NCBI GenBank assembly: GCA_002490425.1
Contig: DKTZ01000033.1
Coordinates: forward strand, 736-36,511
From: Ruminococcaceae bacterium UBA7217
GTDB taxonomy: Bacteria > Bacillota > Clostridia > Oscillospirales > Acutalibacteraceae
Direction of reading: 5' to 3'
Length of the DNA stretch: 35,776 nt
Made by a program: the position numbers and the translations under genes. The notes beneath the pieces were generated by a model, which was not told the origin of the DNA, did not search any database, and saw only the letters and a program-made list of their open reading frames with translations. Numbering within the stretch: position 1 is the stretch's first letter; the number at the start of each line of letters is the position of its first letter. Shown piece after piece: positions 24,473 through 32,588 of the stretch.

Positions 24473-25843
24473 GTGAGGATATTTTTAAGCTGCCTTGTGT
24501 GCAGAATTGTAACCTTTATCCTGCAAAAAATGGGCAGAGGTGCAACAACGCTCCCAGGGGAATTTGCCCTTAAGGTTAAACGCAATATTTTGTCCGACCT
24601 TTCAAAAAATGTCAAGGTTATTATAGTTACGGGCACAAACGGAAAGACTACCTCCTGCCGAATAATTGAAGAGGGTCTTAAAACCGCAGGAAAGACCTAT
24701 TCAATCAATAAATCGGGTGCAAATTTAATTACGGGTATTACCGCCTCGTTTATTATGAATTCAACAGTTACGGGCAAGAACAAGTACGAATACGCAATTG
24801 TTGAATGTGATGAAAATGCCTTCCGTGAGGTGTCAAGATATATCCGTGCCGATGTGGTGCTCGTTACAAACGTATTCCGTGACCAGCTTGACCGTTACGG
24901 TGAGGTAACGCATACACTGAATGCAATTAAAGAGTCCGTTAAGAATTTGCCGGATGCTGTTGTTTGCCTTAATGCAGACTGCTCTCTGACTTATTCAATG
25001 TCAAAAGAAATTCCGAATAAAATTGTAACCTACGGTGTTAACAAGCCCTTTGAAGAAAACGCAAAGGAACCTGAGGTTTCTGACGCAAAATATTGCATTT
25101 TCTGCAAGCACGAATATAAATATTCATACCACACATACAGCCATCTCGGCGGATTTGAGTGTGAAAACTGCGGCTACAAGCGTGTTTCGCCCCAATTTGC
25201 CGTTAATGCTGTTTTAGAGCTTAATCCACATTCTTCCGTTGTTGAAACTGACTTTTGCGGTGAAAAACGCACTGCAAAAATCAATATCGGCGGCACTTAT
25301 AATATTTACAATGCTGTCGGCTGTGCGGCGGCGCTGACTGCACTTGGACTTGACAGCGAAACTGTTTATACAGCCCTTGAAAATTTCAACGGTGCTTTCG
25401 GCAGAATGGAGCAGTTCGATTGCGGTAATCACAAAATAAATATTATTCTTGTTAAAAATCCTGCCGGCTTCAGCCAGACAATGAGCTATATTAAATCCGT
25501 TAAAAACGATTACACTTTGATTTTGTCCCTTAACGACAATGCGGCGGACGGCCGTGACGTCAGTTGGATATGGGATGTCGATTTTAACGGTATATTTAAA
25601 AATGAAAATCTTAAAGAGCTTTATGTAACGGGCAAACGCTGTTATGATATGGCTATCCGTGCCGATTATGAAGGCACAAACGGCAGAGAGATTAAAATAA
25701 TCGAAAATGAAGATTACGAAAAGCTCGTGGAAATTGCAAGCGCCCAAAGCAGAGATGTTTACATTGTCCCCACATACACATCAATGATGACAATGAGACC
25801 TGTTATTGCAAAGAAACTGGGAGGTAAGGAGTTTTGGGAATGA
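24473..25843 (+). CDS. murT: Lipid II isoglutaminyl synthase, Mur ligase subunit
   Basis: About 456 residues. IIVTGTNGKTTSCRII is the P-loop of Mur ligases, and VLVTNVFRDQLDRYGE is the MurT signature. A four-Cys zinc ribbon (CIFCKHE ... CENCGYKR, near residues 207-235) sits inside the middle domain, as in MurT of Staphylococcus aureus. The C-terminal DUF1727 domain contains LVKNPAGFSQTM and LSLNDNAADGRDVSWIWD. MurT and GatD together amidate the D-Glu of lipid II. GTG 24473 is preferred since AGGATG lies eight bases upstream and the N-terminus (MRIFLSCLVCRIV) then matches the family; GTG 24464 is the alternative. Its stop overlaps the gatD start. Confidence 0.94.
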   Translation: MRIFLSCLVCRIVTFILQKMGRGATTLPGEFALKVKRNILSDLSKNVKVIIVTGTNGKTTSCRIIEEGLKTAGKTYSINKSGANLITGITASFIMNSTVTGKNKYEYAIVECDENAFREVSRYIRADVVLVTNVFRDQLDRYGEVTHTLNAIKESVKNLPDAVVCLNADCSLTYSMSKEIPNKIVTYGVNKPFEENAKEPEVSDAKYCIFCKHEYKYSYHTYSHLGGFECENCGYKRVSPQFAVNAVLELNPHSSVVETDFCGEKRTAKINIGGTYNIYNAVGCAAALTALGLDSETVYTALENFNGAFGRMEQFDCGNHKINIILVKNPAGFSQTMSYIKSVKNDYTLILSLNDNAADGRDVSWIWDVDFNGIFKNENLKELYVTGKRCYDMAIRADYEGTNGREIKIIENEDYEKLVEIASAQSRDVYIVPTYTSMMTMRPVIAKKLGGKEFWE

Positions 25844-26565
25844 TAATAAGAATTGCGCATCTTTACCCCGATATGCTGAATTTATACGGTGACAGAGGCA
25901 ACATTATTGCGCTGTCGCATCGCCTAAAAGCTCGAGGAATTGAGATTCAAACAGAAAAAATAACAATGGGAAAAAGCTTTAATTCCGATGATTATGACAT
26001 TCTGTTTATCGGCGGCGGTCAGGACTTTGAGCAGGATGTTTTGCTTGACGATTTAACAAAGGGCAAGGATGCCGAAATAAAAAAAGCCGTTCAAAGCGGT
26101 TCGGTTATTCTGGCTATCTGCGGCGGCTACCAAATGCTCGGCAAATACTATAAAACCTATGACGGTAAAATGCTTCCGTATATAGGTGCGATTGATTTTT
26201 ACACCGAGGGTAAAGAAGAGCGAATGATCGGCAATTATGCATATAAGACCAAAGAAGGCATTGAGATTGTCGGCTTTGAAAACCACAGCGGCAGAACATA
26301 TCTCGGAAACGGCGTTGAGCCACTCGGCAAAATAATATCAGGCTTCGGCAACAACGGCGAGGACGGCACTGAGGGTGTGCGTTTCAAAAATACGTTCGGC
26401 ACATATTCCCACGGTCCTGTACTCCCGAAAAATCCCGAATTTACCGATTTGCTGATTTCCAAAGCATTGGAAAACAAATACGGGAAATCTGATCTTGCAC
26501 CTCTCGACAATACTCTTGAAAGCAAAGCAAAGGCACAGGTTATGAAGCTTTATATTAAAAAATAG
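25840..26565 (+). CDS. gatD: Lipid II isoglutaminyl synthase, glutamine amidotransferase subunit
   Basis: 241 residues. VILAICGGYQMLG holds the nucleophile, which falls at Cys94, the number used for the S. aureus enzyme. The catalytic His lies in FGTYSHGPVLPKNP (His191). LNLYGDRGN is the conserved N-terminal motif. GatD releases ammonia from glutamine and passes it to MurT. ATG 25840 overlaps the murT stop codon (ATGA), with AAGGAG upstream. A strong terminator follows. Confidence 0.95.
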   Translation: MIIRIAHLYPDMLNLYGDRGNIIALSHRLKARGIEIQTEKITMGKSFNSDDYDILFIGGGQDFEQDVLLDDLTKGKDAEIKKAVQSGSVILAICGGYQMLGKYYKTYDGKMLPYIGAIDFYTEGKEERMIGNYAYKTKEGIEIVGFENHSGRTYLGNGVEPLGKIISGFGNNGEDGTEGVRFKNTFGTYSHGPVLPKNPEFTDLLISKALENKYGKSDLAPLDNTLESKAKAQVMKLYIKK

Positions 26566-26604
26566 CAATATAAAATTTCATTTTGCTTTACAGAAAAAAA
26601 TATT

Positions 26605-26638
26605 GGGGACGGTTATCGAAAAGCCGTCCCCTTTTTAT
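26605..26638 (+). terminator. Terminator of murT-gatD
   Basis: GGGGACGG (26605-26612) pairs perfectly with CCGTCCCC (26624-26631), followed by a T run. The flanking A run on the left may also let it stop the convergent fucosidase transcript. Confidence 0.88.
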
Positions 26639-26670
26639 TAATCAATAAACAATTTGCCGATTTACCGTAT

Positions 26671-28206
26671 TTATTTTTTGCGGTGTTTTTTATTTTTATA
26701 ATCCTCTGTTTTAAAATAAATGTAATCAACGATTTTACGTCCTATTCTGAGGACGGGTGTGTACCAAGGCAGCTTTGGGAGTCTGCCGATTGCCTTTAAA
26801 ACCTTAATTTCCTTTAAATACGGTTTTTTGCGGCAGGCGGTGATTACAATGCGAACCGTGTCGGCAGTGACAGCCTTTTTAAAAAGCGCATACCTTCTAA
26901 AACCTACTGTCGTTCCGCTCACTGCCTTTTGTTCTTGCCCATTAAGGCTTGTGTATATTTCAAAGCTTTCAATGCGCTGTGAAAAATCGCAGTCCTCAAC
27001 AAGAAGAACCTTATCAATTTTTTCGGGATTTTTAAGCTTGAGAATGAACTCGTAACTGCTGTTTTCCTTTTCGGGAGTGTAAGTGCCTGCGTCCTCAATT
27101 AACTTATCAAATTCAAAGTTCTCTGAAGCTTTCGGCGCATTGTAAGACACAATTTTTGCAGGGTAAGACGTGCCTTTTTTTATCTCTTCGCCGAGCTCCT
27201 TAAGCCTTGCCACATCAAATTCCGTAAACTTTCCCTCTCTATTAGGCGGAACATTTAAAAGAAGTAAGCTGTTGCCGCCGACAGAGGTATAATAAATATT
27301 GAGAAGATTATCAAGCGAGCGTATTTTTTTATCCTGTTCTTTGTGATAAAACCAACCGGGACGAATTGAAACGTCAACCTCCGCCGGATACCAAATAAAG
27401 CTGTCATATTTTGATAAAAACTCACGGCTTCCGAGGTCCTGTTCAAGCACGTCACTGCAACGCCGTTTCATTTCTTCTCCGTTTGTGTCCTGCTGAGAGT
27501 TATCTGCAATATTTTGCAGGTCAAATGAGAATTCGGGAACAACATTCCATTCGCTCTTACGGGCAAATCCGCCCTCGTTACCGACCCAGCGCACGTCAGG
27601 TCCGCAATTGGATATTGCGCAAAGAGGCTGATATTTATAAACAGTTTCGTAAATTCTCGGAAAATCGTATTCCTGCTTTGCCTTACCGTCTAAGTGCGAA
27701 CCGCAGGCTCCGTCAAGCCAAACGCAGAAAATATCACCGTAGCGTGTAAGAAGCTCTGTTAACTGCTCTATGTAAAAATCATTATATTTCGGTGTGCCGT
27801 AATATTCACTGTTTCTGTCCCACGGAGAAAGATAAACTCCGAATTTCATACCGAATTTTTTGCAGGACTCGCTGACCTCTTTTACAATATCGCCTTTACC
27901 GTTTTTGTAAGGGCTGTTTTTTATTGAATATTCGGTTGTGTCGGTCTGCCAAAGACAAAATCCGTCGTGGTGCTTACAGGTTAAGATTACTCCCTTTGCG
28001 CCGCCGTCCTTTAACGCCGAAACCCATTGGTCGGTATCAACATTTGTCGGATTAAATACACTTGGAGGTGTTTTTCCATCGCCCCACTCTTTCCCCGTAA
28101 AGGTTGTCATACCGAAATGTATAAATGCGTGGTAGCCAGATTCGCAAAACAGTTTTTGACGCTCATTCGGAACTACGGATGTATATAAATCAAGTCTGTC
28201 CGCCAT
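26671..28206 (-). CDS. GH29 alpha-L-fucosidase, cytoplasmic
   Basis: 511 residues. YHAFIHFGMTTFTGKEWG and LTCKHHDGFCLW (His79-His80) are the substrate-binding strands of GH29. The nucleophile is Asp165 in FCVWLDGACG. SEWNVVPEFSF probably carries part of the acid/base region, which differs between subfamilies. Residues 355-470 form a small C-terminal beta domain. The C-terminus is very basic (NKKHRKK). No signal peptide, so it should act on imported fucosylated sugars. The sequence looks closer to the GH29-B type (1,3/1,4 branched fucose) than GH29-A, but this needs a tree. The ATG has AAGGAG upstream. Intergenic repeats lie between it and the GH16 gene. Confidence 0.92.
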   Translation of the reverse strand: MADRLDLYTSVVPNERQKLFCESGYHAFIHFGMTTFTGKEWGDGKTPPSVFNPTNVDTDQWVSALKDGGAKGVILTCKHHDGFCLWQTDTTEYSIKNSPYKNGKGDIVKEVSESCKKFGMKFGVYLSPWDRNSEYYGTPKYNDFYIEQLTELLTRYGDIFCVWLDGACGSHLDGKAKQEYDFPRIYETVYKYQPLCAISNCGPDVRWVGNEGGFARKSEWNVVPEFSFDLQNIADNSQQDTNGEEMKRRCSDVLEQDLGSREFLSKYDSFIWYPAEVDVSIRPGWFYHKEQDKKIRSLDNLLNIYYTSVGGNSLLLLNVPPNREGKFTEFDVARLKELGEEIKKGTSYPAKIVSYNAPKASENFEFDKLIEDAGTYTPEKENSSYEFILKLKNPEKIDKVLLVEDCDFSQRIESFEIYTSLNGQEQKAVSGTTVGFRRYALFKKAVTADTVRIVITACRKKPYLKEIKVLKAIGRLPKLPWYTPVLRIGRKIVDYIYFKTEDYKNKKHRKK

Positions 28207-28246
28207 ATTTTTACTCCTTTATCGGCTCATATTTACCAATTTTTAT

Positions 28247-28415
28247 TTAAATCGGAGCAACGCTCCTGCTTTGCTTGCAAAAAGCAGAGCCTGCGACCGA
28301 TTGCAACCTGTGCAGAGAGCGTTAGCTCCTCGGGGGTTCAGTGGGAGATTATAACCCCCACTGAAATTCCGAAATGGAACCCGCCGCCTATAGAGGCGGG
28401 GGACATCTGCACTTA
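28247..28415. repeat. Multi-hairpin intergenic element between GH29 and GH16
   Basis: The first unit, 28250-28302, is closed by AATCGG/CCGATT. The second, 28310-28412, is closed by GTGCAGA (28310-28316) and TCTGCAC (28406-28412). It contains GAGC-GTTA-GCTC, TTCAGTGGG/CCCACTGAA (28337-28345 with 28367-28375) and CCGCCT-ATAG-AGGCGG. GGGGGTT (28332-28338) can alternatively pair with AACCCCC (28363-28369). No coding potential was seen. It could be a dispersed repeat or a structured RNA; the strand is unknown. The rest of the 400-base gap is AT-rich. Confidence 0.6.
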
Positions 28416-28526
28416 GGTTATATAAATTGTAACATATTTAATATAAATCTCAATATATGCAAATATAAATTTGAATCCGAAATTTTTGTTCAGTTTGACA
28501 AACCGTCGATATTCCTTCTCTGTCTA

Positions 28527-28555
28527 TTGACATTTTTATAAATATAATGTAAATT
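28527..28555 (+). promoter_or_regulatory. Candidate promoter of the GH16 gene
   Basis: TTGACA (28527-28532) is followed after 17 bases by TAAATT (28550-28555), about 56 bases before the ATG. A better-looking TATAAT at 28543 has the wrong spacing to this -35 box. Confidence 0.45.
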
Positions 28556-28610
28556 TTAAATGAAAATGCCTTGCTTATTCGGCACAGTAATTGATAAAAA
28601 CGGGGTTATT

Positions 28611-29588
28611 ATGATGAAAAAGAAAACAAAAATTATAACTGCGGCGTCCGCCGTTCTCGGCTGTGCTGTTGCCGCCTGCGGTGTTTTCGCCGCTTACAAG
28701 CATAAATCAGAAGCTTTCACTCCGTCGCCTGACGAGTGGGAGCTTACATTTGAGGACAATTTCGACACATTTGACACAACAAAGTGGAAGGTCAATATGC
28801 ATGGGGAAAGCAATATCCGCCGCGCCGCATATCATTCAAGCGATGATGATATAGTTTTCACTAAGGACGGAAATCTTCACATTCGCACTGTTTGGAAGGA
28901 CGGCGTCTACGGTGAGGGCTGGTACACAAGCTATTTGGAGTCCAGCCAAAGCATCCACAAGGAATATGAGTCAGACCCGAATTATAAAGGCTTTTCACAG
29001 ACGGGCGGATATTTTGAAATCCGTTGCAAGGTTCCGTACGCTAAAGGAATTTGGTCTGCATTTTGGCTGATGCCCGACAATGAAATTGCATTTTCCGAAA
29101 ACGATGTTCAGTGGAGCGGCGAGGACGGTCTGGAAATCGACATAATGGAATCGCCCAATGTATATCAGAAAAGTAAAAGAGCACAGAATCAAAATATTCA
29201 CGTTATCCATGCCGACGGCTATGACGGAAGGCTCAAAACAATTCGCTCAAATTCAATTCACGTGCCTAAGATGTACGATGAGTTTCACACCTATTCACTG
29301 CTGTGGGACGAGGACAAATACACATTCTTTATAGACGGCAAAAAGACATGGGAAACAAAGCATATATATGAAAACAGAGATATGGGAATTTGTAAGGTGC
29401 CCGAATATTTACTTCTCACAACTGAGGTTGCAGGTTCTATTGAGGACGGCAAAATCTATGAAGGCAAGGTTCGCAACGGTGAAACAGGCGAATGGGAAGA
29501 CTTTTGGTGCGGCAATCCTGCCGATAACGATAAGAGCAAATCCTACGATTTCGTTGTTGATTATGTAAGATGCTACAAAAAAAAATAA
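28611..29588 (+). CDS. GH16 family endo-glucanase-like protein, membrane-anchored or lipoprotein
   Basis: 325 residues. A basic N-terminus (MMKKKTK) and a hydrophobic stretch end at VAAC, which fits a lipobox; alternatively it is an uncleaved anchor. The catalytic motif GLEIDIMESP (Glu-x-Asp-x-x-Glu) is exact for GH16: nucleophile Glu, assisting Asp and acid/base Glu. WELTFEDNFD, GYFEIRCKVPYAKGIWSAFW and the C-terminal FVVDYVRCYKK are family blocks. GH16 enzymes cut beta-1,3 or mixed beta-1,3/1,4-glucans and related galactans. The beta-bulge form (xIDIME) is more common in laminarinase-like members. ATG 28611 or 28614 is used, because the longer frame from 28560 would lack a signal-like start. 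A terminator follows. Confidence 0.88.
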   Translation: MMKKKTKIITAASAVLGCAVAACGVFAAYKHKSEAFTPSPDEWELTFEDNFDTFDTTKWKVNMHGESNIRRAAYHSSDDDIVFTKDGNLHIRTVWKDGVYGEGWYTSYLESSQSIHKEYESDPNYKGFSQTGGYFEIRCKVPYAKGIWSAFWLMPDNEIAFSENDVQWSGEDGLEIDIMESPNVYQKSKRAQNQNIHVIHADGYDGRLKTIRSNSIHVPKMYDEFHTYSLLWDEDKYTFFIDGKKTWETKHIYENRDMGICKVPEYLLLTTEVAGSIEDGKIYEGKVRNGETGEWEDFWCGNPADNDKSKSYDFVVDYVRCYKKK

Positions 29589-29592
29589 GCAA

Positions 29593-29640
29593 AAAAAGAC
29601 CTCCTGTGGCAGAAAAAACTCTGTCGTAGGAGGATTTTTT
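29593..29640. terminator. Bidirectional terminator between GH16 and the FRG gene
   Basis: CCTCCTGTGGCAG (29599-29611) pairs with CTGTCGTAGGAGG (29620-29632), including G-T pairs, with a T run after and an A run before. It can end both the GH16 and the convergent FRG transcripts. Confidence 0.82.
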
Positions 29641-29671
29641 ATATTTTAAGTTCTCAGAAATGTGTAAAGCG

Positions 29672-30619
29672 TTATCCCTTTACAGCCTCGGAAATATCCA
29701 AAAGGCATTGGTAGCGGTACTGCGGAGCTTTGTCCTGCAACAGTTTTTGAAGCATGGGACAAACGGATTTGTCTATCACATATTTTTTAATCACAAAGCT
29801 TTGGCGTACTGTTTTGGTAAAATAAGCCGTGTCCATAAGGCAAAAATCGTTGAGCAGTAAGAAAACTCCCTGCTGATATTTCATTAAATCGTTGGTGGGA
29901 ATGTTAATAAGCTTTGCCGTGGGCGAAACGCCGTTTAATAGCGATTCAACCGTTTTTTGTGCTGACAAAAGCGGATTTCCGATTTCCGCCTCGGATTTTC
30001 GCCTTGATGCAAGCAGTTTTAAAAATTCCTCTTTCGATTCCGCACGCACAATGCCCACATTGTACCCCGAAAGCCACTCGTTGACTTCTTCTTCATCGGT
30101 CGTTGTGTCATCGTCACCAATGTCGAATGCAGTGTAAATCACAATATCGTCCTCAAATTCCGTACGCCCCTTCATTGCAAACGACAGCGCAACATAAAGA
30201 CTTGCCGAGAAGTCGATAAACGGGCTTACATCAAGGTAATGCTGTGCAAAGGCAAGCATTTTGTATTGCTTTTCGGAGTCGGGAGCGCCGTACAGCGTGG
30301 TGTAAACATCAATAAACGCTTTTTTCGCCGTGTAAAAATTATACAGAACATTTGAATCAATATGTGAATAAAGCTCATCACCTGTCAGCGCCTCATTTCG
30401 CAAAAAGGTCGGCAAAAGACGGCGTGACGGCGAGCAGATACGCTCCCCTCGGTAAAATACCCCCGAAGAGCGCAAAAACGGCGTCAGCAAATCTCTTTCA
30501 AATGCGTCAAAAGAGTCAATTCGCACCTGCGCCACAGAATAGCTTACATCAAATGCATCCTGTAATTTTGTCCGTAAACGCCGGTGCATATTATTCGATT
30601 TTATGTTTGGTAGCTCCAT
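29672..30619 (-). CDS. FRG domain-containing protein
   Basis: 315 residues. The domain is recognised by GVFYRGERICSPSRRLLPTFLR (counterpart of the family's FRG motif, near residue 52), MLAFAQHYLDVSPFIDFSASLYVALSFA in the middle (the conserved AQHYG-x-P-x-R-x-x-D pattern with the Arg changed) and QQGVFLLL later. The family is of unknown biochemical function; members are common near phage and defence loci. No transmembrane or signal segment. ATG 30619 has AGGTGA a few bases upstream; an in-frame GTG further up has none. It starts 43 bases after the stop of the surface protease, with no terminator between, so they may be co-transcribed. Confidence 0.82.
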   Translation of the reverse strand: MELPNIKSNNMHRRLRTKLQDAFDVSYSVAQVRIDSFDAFERDLLTPFLRSSGVFYRGERICSPSRRLLPTFLRNEALTGDELYSHIDSNVLYNFYTAKKAFIDVYTTLYGAPDSEKQYKMLAFAQHYLDVSPFIDFSASLYVALSFAMKGRTEFEDDIVIYTAFDIGDDDTTTDEEEVNEWLSGYNVGIVRAESKEEFLKLLASRRKSEAEIGNPLLSAQKTVESLLNGVSPTAKLINIPTNDLMKYQQGVFLLLNDFCLMDTAYFTKTVRQSFVIKKYVIDKSVCPMLQKLLQDKAPQYRYQCLLDISEAVKG

Positions 30620-30662
30620 TAAATCACCTGTCAACACATATTAAAATATCACTGTTTCTTAT

Positions 30663-32588
30663 TTATTTTCTTTTTCTGTCTATTGGCGACTGCAAAACGG
30701 CAATAGAGAATGAGAGCATTACAAGGCTTGCGGAGATTATTATTGAGTTACTTCCGCCTGTATTGGGTATTTCGGGATTTTCCGGCTCGATTGGAACAGT
30801 AGACGGTTCTTCGGGTTCAGTTGGCTCGGTGGGGAATTCTTTTTCCACCAAACCGTTAATTGCATCTAGAATCGTTTGCGTTTGTGCATCTACTTCAGTC
30901 TGTTCGGTGATATTTTTACCTGATACATCTACTGCTAAAGCGTCATCAAGTGCCGTCAAATCTTCGTACAAATCACGATTAATAGCCTGTGCTTGTTCTA
31001 CTGCTTTGTAGTACTCCTTGTAATCAGCGGATTTGTAGGCAAGACCAGAAATTGCATTGAGAATTTTCTGTGTCTGATTATCAACATCCGCCTGTTCAGT
31101 GATATTTTTACCCGATACATCAACGGCTAACGCTTCATCAACAGCTGTTAAATCTTCATACAAACTACGGTCGAGAGATTTTGCCTGCTCGACGGCTTTG
31201 TAGTATTCGGTGTAGTCAGCGGGCTTGAGCACAAGATTTTTCAGAGCATCTTCGATGGCACGGGTTTGGTTATCTACGGTGTCTTGGTTTATAATAGTCA
31301 ATCCACTAATGTCATCTGCCAACAGCTTATCCAACTCTGTTATGTCTGCATACAGATTATTATCCAAAGCATTTGCTTTTTCCACTGCGGCATTGTACGC
31401 AGAATAATCGGCGTCTTTCAGTTCAAGAGCTATCAATACATCTTCTATTGCTTTGGTTTGTGCGTCAACAATTGCTTGTTCTGTAATTGTCAATCCACGG
31501 ACATCCACGGCGAGTGCCGCATCGAGCGCAGTCAAATCCTTGTAGTATTCCCGTTCGAGGGAATTGGCTTTCAAAACAGCCGCATCGTATGCAGAATAAT
31601 CCGCAGAAGCTACCTTATTTGCCGTCACGCCGGTGCGGATTTCAATGGGATCATAGCCCACATCCGTGCTGGTGACTACGCAATAATAGTAGGGATAAGA
31701 AGGATATTCAGCAGGCTTAAAGTCTTTATCCGTCGCACCGTCAATAGGCGTGCCTGCTTCATTATCCTCTGTAAAACTGCCGTACCACTGATATGCACGG
31801 TTAAAACCGATAACATCGGGGGAAAGGACTTGCGTTTCATCGGTGTATTCCATGGGAATATCCTGCAAAATCGCCGTTTCCTGCGAAATCTCAATAAATT
31901 CGTGTCCGTTTTCATTCGCCCACTGTTCTGTATATGTCCCTTTTGTGCCGTATATTTTGTAGTTTCTGCCTGCGGTATCTTCCGTACATTCTTTAAAGGT
32001 TGAGGGCATAGAAATGATACATCGACAAGGAAATGCCTCTTCATCATTTGAATTCGGCAAACTTTGTGCCGTTTCAATATGTGAAAATTCAATACGAGCC
32101 GTTGGATAAATTCCAAATGCATCTGCACCAATTTGTTTAACATTGTCAAAGTAATATACACGGGGTTTAGAATTTGCTGTGTCCATATATTTTCCGTTAA
32201 ATGCTAAATCGGGTATAGTTTCCAACACAGGCATATTGATATATCGTAAATTTGTGCAATTGTATAGTGCTTTTTTATCCATTTTTTTTAAAAATGCAAA
32301 GTCGGCTTCTTTTATTCTTGTATCTTCAAGGACGCCTCGCAACAAATTCCGAACAAGCGGCATATCTACAATTTGAAGGCAACCGTCAGTATAGAACTCA
32401 CCGTTTGAACCAACTTTGTAAATGTATTCCGTACATTTTGGTATTGATACCGATTCCAGTCGATAGCAATATTCAAAAGCACCACGTTCTACAGATGCCA
32501 CTTCGTTTCCCCTAAATGAAACAATTTGGGAATACTGAAAAGCACGAACTTCAATTTTTTCTACATTTGAAAAATCGCCGTAACAAAA
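30663..32588 (-). pseudogene. C-terminal part of frameshifted S8/LRR surface protein (FIVAR-like repeats, sorting signal)
   Basis: This frame continues the protease gene after a one-base frameshift at 32585-32588 and gives about 641 residues. It opens in the middle of the LRR domain (FSNVEKIEVRAF ...) with no start codon or ribosome binding site of its own. The LRR/BspA part runs to about 32000. A linker of about 130 residues contains an Ig-like stretch (AYQWYGSFTEDNEAGTPIDG). Four FIVAR-like repeats of 64 residues follow (31604 to 30837), then a Pro/Glu-rich spacer, IPNTGG, a hydrophobic segment and the basic tail DRKRK, a sortase-type wall anchor. The call is pseudogene if the shift is real; a sequencing error in the short A run would make it one intact protein. 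Confidence 0.78.
30837..31604 (-). repeat. Four tandem 192-bp repeats encoding FIVAR-like domains
   Basis: The repeats begin at 31604, 31412, 31220 and 31028, each exactly 192 bases (64 codons) from the next. All start ADYxxYxxAV and carry LTxLDxxLAxD and a conserved ITxQxxVDxQT segment. The last two copies are most similar to each other (AVDVSGKNITEQ in both). They resemble FIVAR domains, which are spacers in many cell-wall proteins. Confidence 0.85.

Noticed and set aside
25214..25747. 177-residue minus-strand ORF
   Set aside because: It lies wholly within murT on the opposite strand; murT has clear family motifs, and this frame has none.
30352..31011. 219-residue plus-strand ORF
   Set aside because: It overlaps two supported minus-strand genes and has a low-complexity Ser/Ala composition typical of antisense frames.
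31266..32003. 245-residue plus-strand ORF opposite the surface protein
   Set aside because: It is antisense to the LRR and repeat-coding region, has no ribosome binding site and no recognisable domain. The periodic repeats explain the long open frame.
30663..32501. Independent gene starting at 32501
   Set aside because: The start would be a GTG in the middle of an LRR with no ribosome binding site, and the protein would lack a signal peptide though it ends with a wall anchor.
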